A stretch of DNA of 64,000 nt from Anabaena cylindrica PCC 7122 (GCF_000317695.1 NC_019771.1:4454001-4518000), one strand, 5' to 3'; counted from the first letter of the stretch, positions 35,962-44,966 are shown. Numbers and translations: made by a program. Notes: a model not told the origin generated them from the letters alone.

Positions 35962-37924
35962 GTAATTGATTTGATATCCATTTTATCCATTGCCCAAAGG
36001 AACTAAAGGTATTTAAGCGCCCAATTCCTGACGCACGGGCTGTGTATAATCCATCAACAGCAACTAAAGCCGCATACTGCAAACCAAGGAAACTATCAAC
36101 TGCTGCATAGGGGCCACCTAAAGTTATCGCCCCTGCGGCATACATTTGACCTTTGGTATTCCGCATTTCTACTAATTCAAAATTATTTGCTACTACTAAC
36201 CGCCCTAAATGATTTAGAGGTAAATTGTAATGTTGAACCAAATCTTCTAACAACGGATTAGCATCAACTTTGGCATCTAATCCAGTAGCATCAATAATAA
36301 AATCAGCGACTAACTTCATTTCTCCAAAACCTTTTTCTTGGATGTGGGTAATGGTGTGATTTTCGTTGTCTCGTTCTACGTCCATTACCTGACCAAAGGT
36401 AATTTGATACCAACCTTCTTTAATGCCTTGTTCAGTGATATTTTGCCAGTCTTGACGGTCTGCGGTAGTAGTTCCACCCCAGTCGGCTAATAGACGCTGA
36501 CGTTCTTCGGGGGTGGCTTTTTCTAACATGACTCGCAGTTCACCACCCCAACAGGCTTTAGGCCAGTTAAAGGGTTGAAATTCGTAGTGATTTTTGACGG
36601 TACGCTGGGACTTTTGAAATTTGTTGCCTTGTGGTTTAGGCGATCGCATTAAATGTAAAACTGTAATATTGCGATTTTGCCTTCTAGCCTCATAAATCCG
36701 CTGCAAAATCCGCGAAGCCACAATACCCCGTCCCCTAATCAAAACAGTCCCACCTTGGCGTTCTAGCTGTTCATATACATGATCGTGTGCTTCATACGCA
36801 TTCACAACAGACTTAAAATCTTGATATTTTTCTCTATAAGCTTGCAAATCTGGGAGAAACTGAATAGCAGGATATCCCGTAGCCAAATGTAAATAACGAC
36901 AGACTAAAAAAGCATAATTTCCCGGACTGCGAGAATAAGCAACACAATACCTACCATCTTCAGTTTTACGAATTGACCTAACTCGTCCATAACGATAAAT
37001 TTGATGCCAATTAATACGCTTTGCTTCCCTATCTATAGAATCAAAAACATTCCCAGCACGGGGAGTATAAGTTTCTGCAAAAGTTGGTTCACCAAAAACT
37101 TGCCATAAATATTTAAAAGCAGATTTTAGCTGACCTTTAGTCAAATCATGCCAAGATTCCCTTAAAGCATAACTAGGCCAACCCCAAATATTATCAGGAC
37201 AAGAATCAGAATTAGAACGTAACCTTTCATGTAACGGAATTTGCGAATTTAGACAAAGCCGTTTATAACGAGCATAGGGTTCTGCTTCTAGTCCCACAGC
37301 AATAATTTTTTCAGCTTTAATTCCACTAACTCTTAATAAATCAACCCAAATAAAACTACCCAAACCAGCCCCAATTGCTAGATAATCACATTCATCAACA
37401 GGTAAACCAGTAGCATGAATCGTCTGCAAATCAACTTTTGCATCCTGAAAAGCTGGTGGTGGAAAATTACTTCCTAAAGGAGTGATAGGAGGCACTGGCG
37501 ATAGACTAGGATCTGGGAGATTAGTATGAGGATTAAATTGAATTGTGGAAGGGTTATTAGGAGTAGGAATAGTAGTATTAAGACCAAATTGCACCGTCAT
37601 AATATAGGGGCCAATTTGCAAAGTATCCCCATTCGCTAACTGACAGCGTGTTTGACGTTGACCATTTACCAACACACCATTAACGCTATTTTGGTCAATT
37701 ACTAAAAAATGATTTTGTTCCCAATCTTGTTCCCAATCAATCAGAACATGATAGCGAGATACTTCATTACTATCTAGTAACATCCGCGAAACACGTTGAC
37801 CCCTAATTTCTGTCGGTAAACGAGCAAATTCTCGACCAAAAGCGATAGGTACACTTAACTTAGGTTCTCGTCGTTCTCCCGTTGCTGGATCTTCCCAACT
37901 TAATTGAATTTGTAAATTAGTCAT
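35957..37924 (-). CDS. FHA domain fused to FAD/NAD(P)-binding oxidoreductase
   Basis: The 655-residue protein starts with an FHA phosphothreonine-binding domain (about residues 1-115: GREF at 30-33, SRYH at 56-59, NSVNG at 79-83). A Pro-rich linker (about 115-165) leads to an oxidoreductase of about 490 residues. The latter has a dinucleotide motif AIGAGLGS (183-190), a second one GRGIVASRIL, an ATG-like DATGLD, and a C-terminal MYAAGAITLGGPYAAVDSF. It resembles flavin monooxygenase or lysine N-hydroxylase-like proteins. The FHA domain would place it under Ser/Thr kinase control. The start codon and stop codon both lie in heptamer arrays. Its upstream neighbour also has an FHA domain. Substrate unknown. 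Confidence 0.8.
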   Translation of the reverse strand: MTNLQIQLSWEDPATGERREPKLSVPIAFGREFARLPTEIRGQRVSRMLLDSNEVSRYHVLIDWEQDWEQNHFLVIDQNSVNGVLVNGQRQTRCQLANGDTLQIGPYIMTVQFGLNTTIPTPNNPSTIQFNPHTNLPDPSLSPVPPITPLGSNFPPPAFQDAKVDLQTIHATGLPVDECDYLAIGAGLGSFIWVDLLRVSGIKAEKIIAVGLEAEPYARYKRLCLNSQIPLHERLRSNSDSCPDNIWGWPSYALRESWHDLTKGQLKSAFKYLWQVFGEPTFAETYTPRAGNVFDSIDREAKRINWHQIYRYGRVRSIRKTEDGRYCVAYSRSPGNYAFLVCRYLHLATGYPAIQFLPDLQAYREKYQDFKSVVNAYEAHDHVYEQLERQGGTVLIRGRGIVASRILQRIYEARRQNRNITVLHLMRSPKPQGNKFQKSQRTVKNHYEFQPFNWPKACWGGELRVMLEKATPEERQRLLADWGGTTTADRQDWQNITEQGIKEGWYQITFGQVMDVERDNENHTITHIQEKGFGEMKLVADFIIDATGLDAKVDANPLLEDLVQHYNLPLNHLGRLVVANNFELVEMRNTKGQMYAAGAITLGGPYAAVDSFLGLQYAALVAVDGLYTARASGIGRLNTFSSFGQWIKWISNQLP

Positions 37925-37958
37925 TGGTCATTAGTCATTAGAGAAATCGACTTAGCAC

Positions 37959-38513
37959 TCAATTCTTCGGCGCTACTAATACACTTGCAGCCGCTGCTAA
38001 AGATGTGCCACACCAAGGACAACCTACTTGTAGATTTTCTGGTGGGGAAACTTTATGACATCTAGAACATTGCAAACCATAAACAGGTTTTGGTTGTGTA
38101 GGGAGTGACTTTTTATGGTGGTGATATACTGGTTGTGCTGGTGGTTGTTGGGGTGGAACTAAAACTGTAGCAGGAATACTGTTAATTGAAATTTCAGTAA
38201 CTTGAAGTTGTTGCTGTCCTAAATAAATAATGCTTCCTTTATTTAAAATAACTTCACCTTGGATTAATGACTTACCATCTATTTGAGCAGGGTTTGATTC
38301 CCGCAAATTTCTAATATAAAAACGTTGCTGTTGAGAATGAAAAAATATTTCAACGTGTAATCCTGATACAGTCGGGTGAGTTAAAACAATGTCACACCGT
38401 AAAGGGTCACGACCAATACGGACAGTACCAGAATTTTTACTTTGTTGTTGCTCGTAAATGTGCTGAGTTTTATTTTGATGTGCGTCGTGCCACTGTAAAG
38501 TTAGTGCGTTCAT
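37959..38513 (-). CDS. FHA domain protein with C-terminal zinc ribbon
   Basis: The 184-residue protein has an FHA domain at about residues 25-105 (VRIGRDPLRCDIVL, SGLHVEIFF, and the modified tail NPAQIDGK). A Pro/His-rich linker and a zinc ribbon CSRCHKVSPPENLQVGCPWC follow. FHA binds phosphothreonine; the ribbon probably mediates protein contact. It is 34 bp upstream of, and in line with, the FHA-oxidoreductase gene, so the pair is likely an operon acting in one signalling complex. Confidence 0.8.
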   Translation of the reverse strand: MNALTLQWHDAHQNKTQHIYEQQQSKNSGTVRIGRDPLRCDIVLTHPTVSGLHVEIFFHSQQQRFYIRNLRESNPAQIDGKSLIQGEVILNKGSIIYLGQQQLQVTEISINSIPATVLVPPQQPPAQPVYHHHKKSLPTQPKPVYGLQCSRCHKVSPPENLQVGCPWCGTSLAAAASVLVAPKN

Positions 38514-38639
38514 TATTCTGAGGTAACTTTATATTTGGCTACTTCAAATAGTTTCTTTGGGATTCCTAACATGATTGGGTGCTAGTAAGCAAGTCTTGAA
38601 AATCAACTTTAATAAATAATGATTTGCAAAATCCACACT

Positions 38640-39305
38640 TTATCTGTCTGATGCTAATTTATCAGCAATGCGGGTAGTTTCTGGCAACCGATATTTTGGT
38701 GTGCAGCGTAATACATAGTCAATTGCTGTTGGTAAACTGATGCGATGTCCACTAGATATATATAGAGGTTTTACCCCGCTGCGTGTACGTAAAACTGCGC
38801 CAATAGTTTCTTTTTTATGTATTAATGGTTGCCAGCTACCTTTAGCTTCTGGTAATTCTTCATGTTTACCAATAAGCAAAGATTTAGCTACGCCAATTGT
38901 CGGTATATCCACTATTACCCCTAAATGGCAAGCTATGCCTAACCTCCGGGGGTGAGCAATTCCTTGACCATCACACAATATTATATCAGGTATAGTTTGA
39001 ATCTTTTCTAAAGCATCAAGCAGAGCAGGTATTTCCCGAAAGGAGAGGAAACCAGGTATGTAAGGAAAGGTTGTGGGACGGTATGCTAAACTCGTTTCGA
39101 CTACTTGCAAATCGGGAAAACTCAGTACTGCGACTGCGGCACGGCTTATTGTACCATCTTCGACAAAACCCATATCCACACCTGCAACATACTTAATAGG
39201 TTCATTGAGTACATCTGTAGTAATTACTTGATTTTGCAGGGTTTCTTGAATGGTTATAGCTTCTTCAACCGTGGAAGGCCAAGAATGAATTTGTTGAATT
39301 TTCAT
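38640..39305 (-). CDS. nfi: Endonuclease V
   Basis: The 221-residue enzyme cuts DNA (or RNA) next to deoxyinosine. The family motifs are complete: YVAGVDMGF with the first catalytic Asp, TTFPYIPGFLSFREIP, LCDGQGIAHPRRLGIACHLG with the second Asp and Arg, and GVAKSLLIG. The frame extends to a GTG at 39347, but the ATG at 39305 starts the usual KIQQIHSWP N-terminus. It is single, upstream of no clear partner. Confidence 0.93.
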   Translation of the reverse strand: MKIQQIHSWPSTVEEAITIQETLQNQVITTDVLNEPIKYVAGVDMGFVEDGTISRAAVAVLSFPDLQVVETSLAYRPTTFPYIPGFLSFREIPALLDALEKIQTIPDIILCDGQGIAHPRRLGIACHLGVIVDIPTIGVAKSLLIGKHEELPEAKGSWQPLIHKKETIGAVLRTRSGVKPLYISSGHRISLPTAIDYVLRCTPKYRLPETTRIADKLASDR

Positions 39306-39549
39306 ATTTAAATTGTGAGGAAAATGTTGATATTCCGAAATCTTCACTATCCATGTTGTATCTATACTGAAACTGGTTTAATTATTTGATTCTATAGGTA
39401 GGGGTTTAATAATCCTTCAAAAGTCCATATTTTAACCGTGTTTAGTATATATCCTGAATTTTAAAGAGAATGTAAACTTTTGTTACGTTTAAGGTATCAA
39501 TATTTATTAGACCTGATAAACGAATGTCCCCTATTACATAAATACAGTC

Positions 39550-40392
39550 GTGAGAAATATCAATAGAGATCTTGGAAATAATTATCGCCTATTTTTTTAT
39601 TTAGGTGGAGGTTTTTTGCTTTTAATTTTCGCTATGACTATTCGTCCTTTTGCCATTGTTAATGCTGGTGAACGTGGTGTAGTCATGAAATTTGGAAAAG
39701 TTCAAGATACAATTTTAGATGAAGGGATTCATCCGATTATGCCAGTAGTGACATCAGTTAAAAGGCTGAATGTCAGAGTTCAACAAAATAGTTTTAAAGC
39801 TGGTGCTGCTTCTAAAGATTTGCAAACAATCACAACTGAACTTGCGGTCAATTGGCATATTGATCCACTCAAAGTAAACAAAGTTTTTCAGCAAGTTGGA
39901 GATGAAACTTTAATTATTGATGGCATTATGACACCCGCAGTATCAGAAGTTTTAAAAGCAGCTACAGCTAAAAAAACAGCAGAAGAAATTATCACTAAAA
40001 GAACGGAACTTAAAGAGGAAATTGATAGTAATCTCAAAAAAAGGATAGAGCAATATGGTATACTTATAGATGATGTTTCTCTAGTAAATTTCTCCTTTTC
40101 TCCAGAGTTTAGTAGAGCGATTGAATCTAAACAAATAGCTGAACAAGAAGCAAAACAAGCAAGTTTTATTGCTCAGAAAGCAACTCAAGAAGCGCAAGCA
40201 GATGTTAACCGTGCGAAAGGTCAAGCTGAAGCGCAAAGATTACAACGGCTAACTTTAACACCGGAGTTATTGCAAAAGCAAGCGATAGAAAAATGGGATG
40301 GACGTTTCCCAATGGTTATGGGTGGTAATGGTGCGGTTCCTTTGATTAATATTAATCCTAATGATTTAGCAGGTGGACAAAAGAAAAATTAG
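39550..40392 (+). CDS. Prohibitin/stomatin-like (SPFH) membrane protein
   Basis: The 280-residue protein has one N-terminal transmembrane helix (about residues 14-34, FYLGGGFLLLIFAMTI) and an SPFH domain (ERGVVMKFGKVQDTILDEGIHPI through FSFSPEFSRAIESKQIAEQE), followed by a coiled coil (about 190-235). Family members form large ring assemblies and organise membrane proteases such as FtsH. The start is GTG. A hairpin with T-tract lies 150 bp downstream. Confidence 0.9.
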   Translation: MRNINRDLGNNYRLFFYLGGGFLLLIFAMTIRPFAIVNAGERGVVMKFGKVQDTILDEGIHPIMPVVTSVKRLNVRVQQNSFKAGAASKDLQTITTELAVNWHIDPLKVNKVFQQVGDETLIIDGIMTPAVSEVLKAATAKKTAEEIITKRTELKEEIDSNLKKRIEQYGILIDDVSLVNFSFSPEFSRAIESKQIAEQEAKQASFIAQKATQEAQADVNRAKGQAEAQRLQRLTLTPELLQKQAIEKWDGRFPMVMGGNGAVPLININPNDLAGGQKKN

Positions 40393-40545
40393 TTTTGCTA
40401 AATTCGGAGAGGTAGAATTAACGTAGATTACTAGATGATAATATTCTTAATTAACAATACCTTAGCCAAATTACGAGGGTGATACGATAATGCCCTAACC
40501 ATGAACTCCGGTTTCTCGCTAGGCTTGGCAAAAACAATCAGTCCT

Positions 40546-40580
40546 AAAAATTCCTTGAAGGTTTCCGACAAGGATTTTTT
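40546..40580 (+). terminator. Hairpin with T-tract
   Basis: AAAAATTCCTTG, loop AAGGTTTCCGA, CAAGGATTTTTTT: a stem with one bulge followed by seven T. It probably ends the prohibitin transcript. Confidence 0.55.
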
Positions 40581-40805
40581 TAATGTATTGACGATAGGAT
40601 AAGGGTTTTAGATTCTAAACTACCTTCTCCTCGAAACGCTTATGTCTGCTTATTTTTGCCGATTTTGCCAAAAATTATCAAGGCTCTTATTTTGGCTAAG
40701 GTATTGATTAAGACCTCCGTTAAATTGGGGGTTTTTTGCTAGTTTAGAGATTTTTTGTCTTGTCTCTGGCTTGTAATACCAAAAACTGTTGGTTACTCCT
40801 AAAAG

Positions 40806-40856
40806 AATATGGATTAAATGAACCGCAAAGACGCGAAGAACGCGAAGGAAGAAGAC
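40806..40856 (+). repeat. Dispersed CGCGAAG repeat, copy 2
   Basis: AATATGGATTAAATGAACCGC continues as AAAGACGCGAAGAACGCGAAG and GAAGAAG. It is fused directly to the UPF0175 remnant. Confidence 0.75.
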
Positions 40857-40863
40857 AAATAAT

Positions 40864-41001
40864 CGCGAGGCGAGTAATTTTGTAGGGATAAATCAACTTG
40901 AGTTTCAAAGATTACTTGCTAGTCGGAAAATTACCATTCACTATGATATTGCTGAATTCAGGAAGGATATAAAGAGTTTGGAAGCTAATAATTGGCGATA
41001 A
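40864..41001 (+). pseudogene. C-terminal remnant of a UPF0175 antitoxin-like gene
   Basis: The frame reads REASNFVGINQLEFQRLLAS followed by RKITIHYDIAEFRKDIKSLE and NNWR, then a stop. This matches the C-terminal half of UPF0175 proteins (typically AAELAGIS..EFQ.LLA.R.I..HY..EEFE.DL..L). No start and no N-terminal half are present; the upstream sequence is instead the CGCGAAG repeat. UPF0175 proteins are usually antitoxins beside PIN or DUF3368 toxins; no toxin is adjacent. This assignment rests on remembered family pattern. Confidence 0.6.
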
Positions 41002-41010
41002 TTATTATAA

Positions 41011-42198
41011 TCAATGTACTCTGAGTTTCTCCAAAGCATTTGCCGCTGCTTGTTTTTCTGCATCTTTCTTTCTCTTACCTTTTCCTTGACCACAAATTTG
41101 ACCACCTATTTCAACTTGAACAGTAAACTCTTTATTGTGATCTGTTCCAGTTTCTTGAATAGTTGTATACTCAGGAATATCAAATCCATTTTTTTGAGCG
41201 TATTGTTGTAATAATCCTTTAGCATTTTCTAAATTCTCTAAACTGATATTTTCAGGAATTTTATCCTCACCTACTGAGGCAAATAAAGGATATACTATTT
41301 CTTGGACTGCTTGGATACCAGAATCCAGATAGTACGCACCAATAATAGCCTCAAAAGTGTTACTCAGTAGAGATTCTTTTTTGCTACCATCTTGTGATTT
41401 TTCCCCTTTTCCTAATAATAGCCATTGTCCCAAATTTAATTGATTAGCTAATTTTGCTAATTGGGGATTATCAACTAGTCGTTCTTTTAATTTACTTAAT
41501 TCACCTTCAGAAATATCCCCGTACTGTTCATAAATATAAGCACCTGCTAAGAAACCTAAAATACAATCCCCTAAAAATTCTAATTGTTCATTATCTTTAT
41601 TAATTCTATTTTCATAGGCATAAGAACGATGAGTTAATGATCTTTCTAACAAGGTAACATCTTCAAAAGGAATATCGTTAAGAATTACTGCTAAACGTTC
41701 CTTAATTCTTATTTCTTGAGTAGATAGTTGTTGTGTACGTTTTTGACTACGATTTTGCTCTTGTACTAAAGCTTGAAAAATTTTTTGTTTATATTTTTCA
41801 ACCTCTTGCGCTTCTTCAGCTTCAATAGCTTGCAATAAACGATAAATACTATCTATAGCGCGATAAGCATCTTCGGTAGAAAATGGTGTATTATGCGCCC
41901 ATTTATTACGAATCTGAATAATTTCACTTGCAAATGCCCTTTCAGTATTAGATAAACGCTCTTTATCTTTAAATGCTTTATCCCATCTTTTTGTCATTAC
42001 AGAAAGTAATGATGATATGTCTTGCTGTAAACTCTCTTCTGTAGTTCGTTTTAAATTTGTATCTGGAGACAAACATTGTCCAGCTTGAGTAAGCCATTGA
42101 TTACCATACACCAATCTCATTTTCTGTTCAACATAAGGATATAAACCTTGAGAAAGTAATTTCAGGCATTTATCAATCACTTGATGGTTATTTAACAT
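41011..42198 (-). CDS. HEPN (Swt1-type) domain fused to ribonuclease III
   Basis: The 395-residue product is about 170 residues longer than normal RNase III. The C-terminal part is RNase III plus dsRBD: EQLEFLGDCILGFL with catalytic E207 and D211, LLSNTFEAIIGAYYLDSG with E283 but N280 where catalytic Asp is usual, then a dsRBD (about 325-390, GKGKRKKDAEKQAAANALEKL). The N-terminal 1-125 resembles the Swt1-family HEPN domain: LYPYVEQKMRLVYGNQWL, RWDKAF, and RNKWAHN at 97-103 carrying the Rx4H ribonuclease motif, then FSTEDAYRAIDSIYRLL. A helical linker joins them. Start ATG at 42198 rather than TTG at 42204. The enzyme may be a housekeeping rnc paralogue or a defence/regulatory RNase. Confidence 0.8.
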   Translation of the reverse strand: MLNNHQVIDKCLKLLSQGLYPYVEQKMRLVYGNQWLTQAGQCLSPDTNLKRTTEESLQQDISSLLSVMTKRWDKAFKDKERLSNTERAFASEIIQIRNKWAHNTPFSTEDAYRAIDSIYRLLQAIEAEEAQEVEKYKQKIFQALVQEQNRSQKRTQQLSTQEIRIKERLAVILNDIPFEDVTLLERSLTHRSYAYENRINKDNEQLEFLGDCILGFLAGAYIYEQYGDISEGELSKLKERLVDNPQLAKLANQLNLGQWLLLGKGEKSQDGSKKESLLSNTFEAIIGAYYLDSGIQAVQEIVYPLFASVGEDKIPENISLENLENAKGLLQQYAQKNGFDIPEYTTIQETGTDHNKEFTVQVEIGGQICGQGKGKRKKDAEKQAAANALEKLRVH

Positions 42199-42375
42199 AT
42201 TCAAATCCAGATCATCTTAAAAAAATTTCATTATTTCATTTGTATAAAATTATAGCAACTGCCAAGAAAGTAGCAATAGTATCCATTAAATCTCCAGGGT
42301 AAACGCATCTAAATTCTGTAATTCATGCCCAGATTGAATTATGCTTGGCTTTGCTTATTTAGACTCCTATATGGG

Positions 42376-42389
42376 CGTATTGCAATACG
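42376..42389. repeat. CGTATTGCAATACG palindrome
   Basis: A perfect 14-bp palindrome within GGGCGTATTGCAATACGTCT, nine bp past the stop of the methyltransferase gene. It resembles a dispersed repeat of Nostocales and may act as a terminator stem. Confidence 0.5.
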
Positions 42390-42398
42390 TCTCTACAT

Positions 42399-43769
42399 TT
42401 ATTTTTTGATTCTAGGTTCAATAATATCTGCATTCACATCATAATATTTAGCTGCTTCCGACATATTAAAATGTAATAAACTCTCATTTCCAAGATTTTT
42501 AATTGTTCTAGGTCTACATGGTAATACATTTAAAGCTTTAATAATTTCTGATGCTATAGCCTTTGCTAATAAAGGAGGAACAGAATTACCAATTTGTCTA
42601 AAACCATGCCATTTTGTGACATGAAATCTAAACCAGTCAGGATAAGAATGTAAACGTGCTGCTTCCCTTACAGTAATACATCTGGGAATAAATGGGTGAA
42701 TTGGACGAGGAGAAGTAAATGCACCTTTATTACTAGCAGTTCCGGCTCTTAATGTATTGCAAATCCCCTTATAATCAAGTTTATAAAAGCGGCTAATTGG
42801 TTCAATTTTGCCTGGTAAAGTCTCTGCAAATCTTTGAATTGATACTTCTGTATGTTTGGTTCTTAAACTAGAAGTAAGAATTTTTGGATCATAAATACGT
42901 TTATAACTGTAGTTATTAAATTTAGAATTAAACCCATTTAGTCGTTGAACATATCTGCTGCTTTTACCAAAATCTGCTAATATCCAATCTTGTTCATATA
43001 ATTCTGGATAATTTTCAATTATTGGTAAATCTTGCAGTGCTTTTTTAACGCTAGGAGTTAATAGAAGCTGATTATTAATAGCTTTCTTTTTTTTTATATA
43101 TGTGGTAATTGGCTGGGGATAATTTGGTAAATCTAAATCTTGACGACAAGCCAACAAAAATAATCTTTCTCGGTTTTGTGGAACTCCATAATTAGCTGCA
43201 TTTAAAACTTGATAATCTTGATAAACTTTATAATTAATTGCTGCAAAAGCAGAAATAACTTCTAAAATAAACTCACGGTGTTTACCTACCGTCATTCCTT
43301 TGACATTTTCTAGAACTACAAACTTAGGCTGTAATTCTAGAACTAAACGAATATAGTGAAAAACTAAAGAATTACGAGGATCATCTAACAGCCGTTTACC
43401 TATTAAAGAAAATCCTTGACAGGGTGGACCACCGAATAAAACATCAATTTCTTGATTTTTTATTTTAGATAATTTTCTAATTTCTTCTCCTGAAATTTCA
43501 ACAACACTTTTACAAAAAATCTGCCAAAAAGGGAAATTAAATTCGTGGGTTGCACAATGAACAGGGTCAATTTCCACTGCTGCGAGGACATCAAAACCTG
43601 CTTGCTCAAAACCAAGAGTCATTCCCCCAGCACCAGCAAATAATTCAACAGCTATTGGTCTTTTATATTTGTTTTTTTTGACTAATTCCCCATCAAAAAG
43701 TTCTAATTGGGTAGCATTTGTAAAATTTCTTTTGCAGCGCGATCGCATACTCCCACTTCTCCCAAACAT
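42399..43769 (-). CDS. C5-cytosine DNA methyltransferase
   Basis: The 456-residue frame has all key motifs in order: I (VELFAGAGGMTLGFEQAGF), IV with catalytic C117 (GGPPCQGFS), VI (ENVKGM), VIII (QNRERLF), IX (ITVREAARLHSYPDWF) and X (QIGNSVPPLLAKAIA). A C-terminal tail with MSEAAKYYDVNADII follows. EIDPVHCATHEFNFPFW resembles the cyanobacterial solitary enzymes that methylate CGATCG, the HIP1 core; that is inference. No restriction gene is adjacent. The start is uncertain: the ATG at 43769 or 43748 both lie inside the end of lpxB, and no start exists downstream before motif I. Confidence 0.9.
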   Translation of the reverse strand: MFGRSGSMRSRCKRNFTNATQLELFDGELVKKNKYKRPIAVELFAGAGGMTLGFEQAGFDVLAAVEIDPVHCATHEFNFPFWQIFCKSVVEISGEEIRKLSKIKNQEIDVLFGGPPCQGFSLIGKRLLDDPRNSLVFHYIRLVLELQPKFVVLENVKGMTVGKHREFILEVISAFAAINYKVYQDYQVLNAANYGVPQNRERLFLLACRQDLDLPNYPQPITTYIKKKKAINNQLLLTPSVKKALQDLPIIENYPELYEQDWILADFGKSSRYVQRLNGFNSKFNNYSYKRIYDPKILTSSLRTKHTEVSIQRFAETLPGKIEPISRFYKLDYKGICNTLRAGTASNKGAFTSPRPIHPFIPRCITVREAARLHSYPDWFRFHVTKWHGFRQIGNSVPPLLAKAIASEIIKALNVLPCRPRTIKNLGNESLLHFNMSEAAKYYDVNADIIEPRIKK

Positions 43770-44863
43770 CGCCGCATTTCCTGATAATCTGCCAAAGTTT
43801 GCTGTCTACGCTCAGGGTTTAATAATAATTCCATCGCTGCTTGAGTAATATTTTCGGCTGTGGCTTGCTCTTGTAACAATTCTGGTACAATTTCCCGCAT
43901 TACAACTAAATTGACTGGAGAAGCAAAAGGAATAGAACCTTTAAGAACATTACGCGCAATCCAAGCCGTAATGGCATTCAGACGATAAACAACTACTTGC
44001 GGCACATTCAACAAAGCTAATTCTAAATTGACAGTTCCAGATTTAGTAATCGCAAAATCAGCCGCTGCAAAAACTTCCTGTTGTTGACCTGATACAACTG
44101 TAGCTTGTAACCCGTAATCTTGAATGGCTTTCTCAATAGGCTGTCTAAATGCTTCCAAAGATAGAGGAATCCAAAAATGGATTTCTGGTAATTTAGATTG
44201 AATATTTTGAGCAGCTTGGAAAATTATTGGTAACAAATATTTTAATTCTTGTTGACGAGAAGCTGGCAAAAGAGCAACAACAATTTGTTCCGGTTTAATT
44301 CCCAAACTTGTCCGCGCTACTTCCCGACTAGGAGTATTTTCCAGCCTATCAATTAACGGATGACCTACCCAATTAACGTTAGCCCCTTTCTGCTGATAAT
44401 AACGAGCTTCTTCGGGAAAAATTGCCAATAGCTTATCTGTAAAGCTAACAATTCGTTTTGTTCTCTCAAAACTCGTTGACCACACCCACTCTTGCGGTGC
44501 AATATAATATACTATAGGCACATCGGGAAAATGCTGCTCCATATAACTACCAATCCCAATATTGGGAGTCATGTAGTCAATCAGCACCACCAAATCAGGA
44601 CGATTTTGCTTAAGATAAGCGATCGCTTGGCGTTGTACCTGAACAGTAGGTATAAAGTAAGGTAGAGCCTCAATAATACCCATCGAACCAATACCGCTAG
44701 TATTGCCCAAAATCGTCGCTCCTGCGGCAGCCATCTTCTCCCCACCCAAAGCCACAACTTCCAACTTCAAACCCGCGTCTGCAACTTGACGCTGAAGTGC
44801 TGCAATTAAAAGTGACCCCTGCAAATCGCCAGAGACCTCACCCGTACTAATAAATATCCGCAT
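43703..44863 (-). CDS. lpxB: Lipid-A-disaccharide synthase
   Basis: The 386-residue glycosyltransferase joins UDP-diacylglucosamine and lipid X. It starts with the family signature MRIFISTGEVSGDLQGSLL, includes IDYMTPNIGIGSYM and YYIAPQEWVW, and the sugar-binding segment FAITKSGTVNLELALLNVPQVVVYR. It is the last of the lpxC-fabZ-lpxA-lpxB series and overlaps the methyltransferase frame by 67 bases. Confidence 0.96.
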   Translation of the reverse strand: MRIFISTGEVSGDLQGSLLIAALQRQVADAGLKLEVVALGGEKMAAAGATILGNTSGIGSMGIIEALPYFIPTVQVQRQAIAYLKQNRPDLVVLIDYMTPNIGIGSYMEQHFPDVPIVYYIAPQEWVWSTSFERTKRIVSFTDKLLAIFPEEARYYQQKGANVNWVGHPLIDRLENTPSREVARTSLGIKPEQIVVALLPASRQQELKYLLPIIFQAAQNIQSKLPEIHFWIPLSLEAFRQPIEKAIQDYGLQATVVSGQQQEVFAAADFAITKSGTVNLELALLNVPQVVVYRLNAITAWIARNVLKGSIPFASPVNLVVMREIVPELLQEQATAENITQAAMELLLNPERRQQTLADYQEMRRCLGEVGVCDRAAKEILQMLPN

Positions 44864-44885
44864 TTCAATTTTAGATTTAAGATGT

Positions 44886-44966
44886 TTTCTTCTCTTCCTC
44901 TTCCTTCTTCTTTATTTCTTCCTTCGCGCTCTTCGCGTCTTTGCGGTTCAATTAATCCATATTCTT
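44886..44966 (-). repeat. Dispersed CGCGAAG repeat, copy 3
   Basis: On the minus strand it reads GAATATGGATTAATTGAACCGC then AAAGACGCGAAGAGCGCGAAG and a GAAGAAG run, nearly identical to copy 2. It lies between lpxA and lpxB. Confidence 0.75.

Larger units (their letters stand above)
40393..41010. other. Intergenic region with repeat and gene remnant
   Basis: The 618 bp between the prohibitin gene and the RNase III gene hold the terminator, the CGCGAAG repeat and the UPF0175 remnant listed separately, and a weaker CCTCC...GGGGGTTTTTT hairpin near 40709-40737. Confidence 0.6.
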
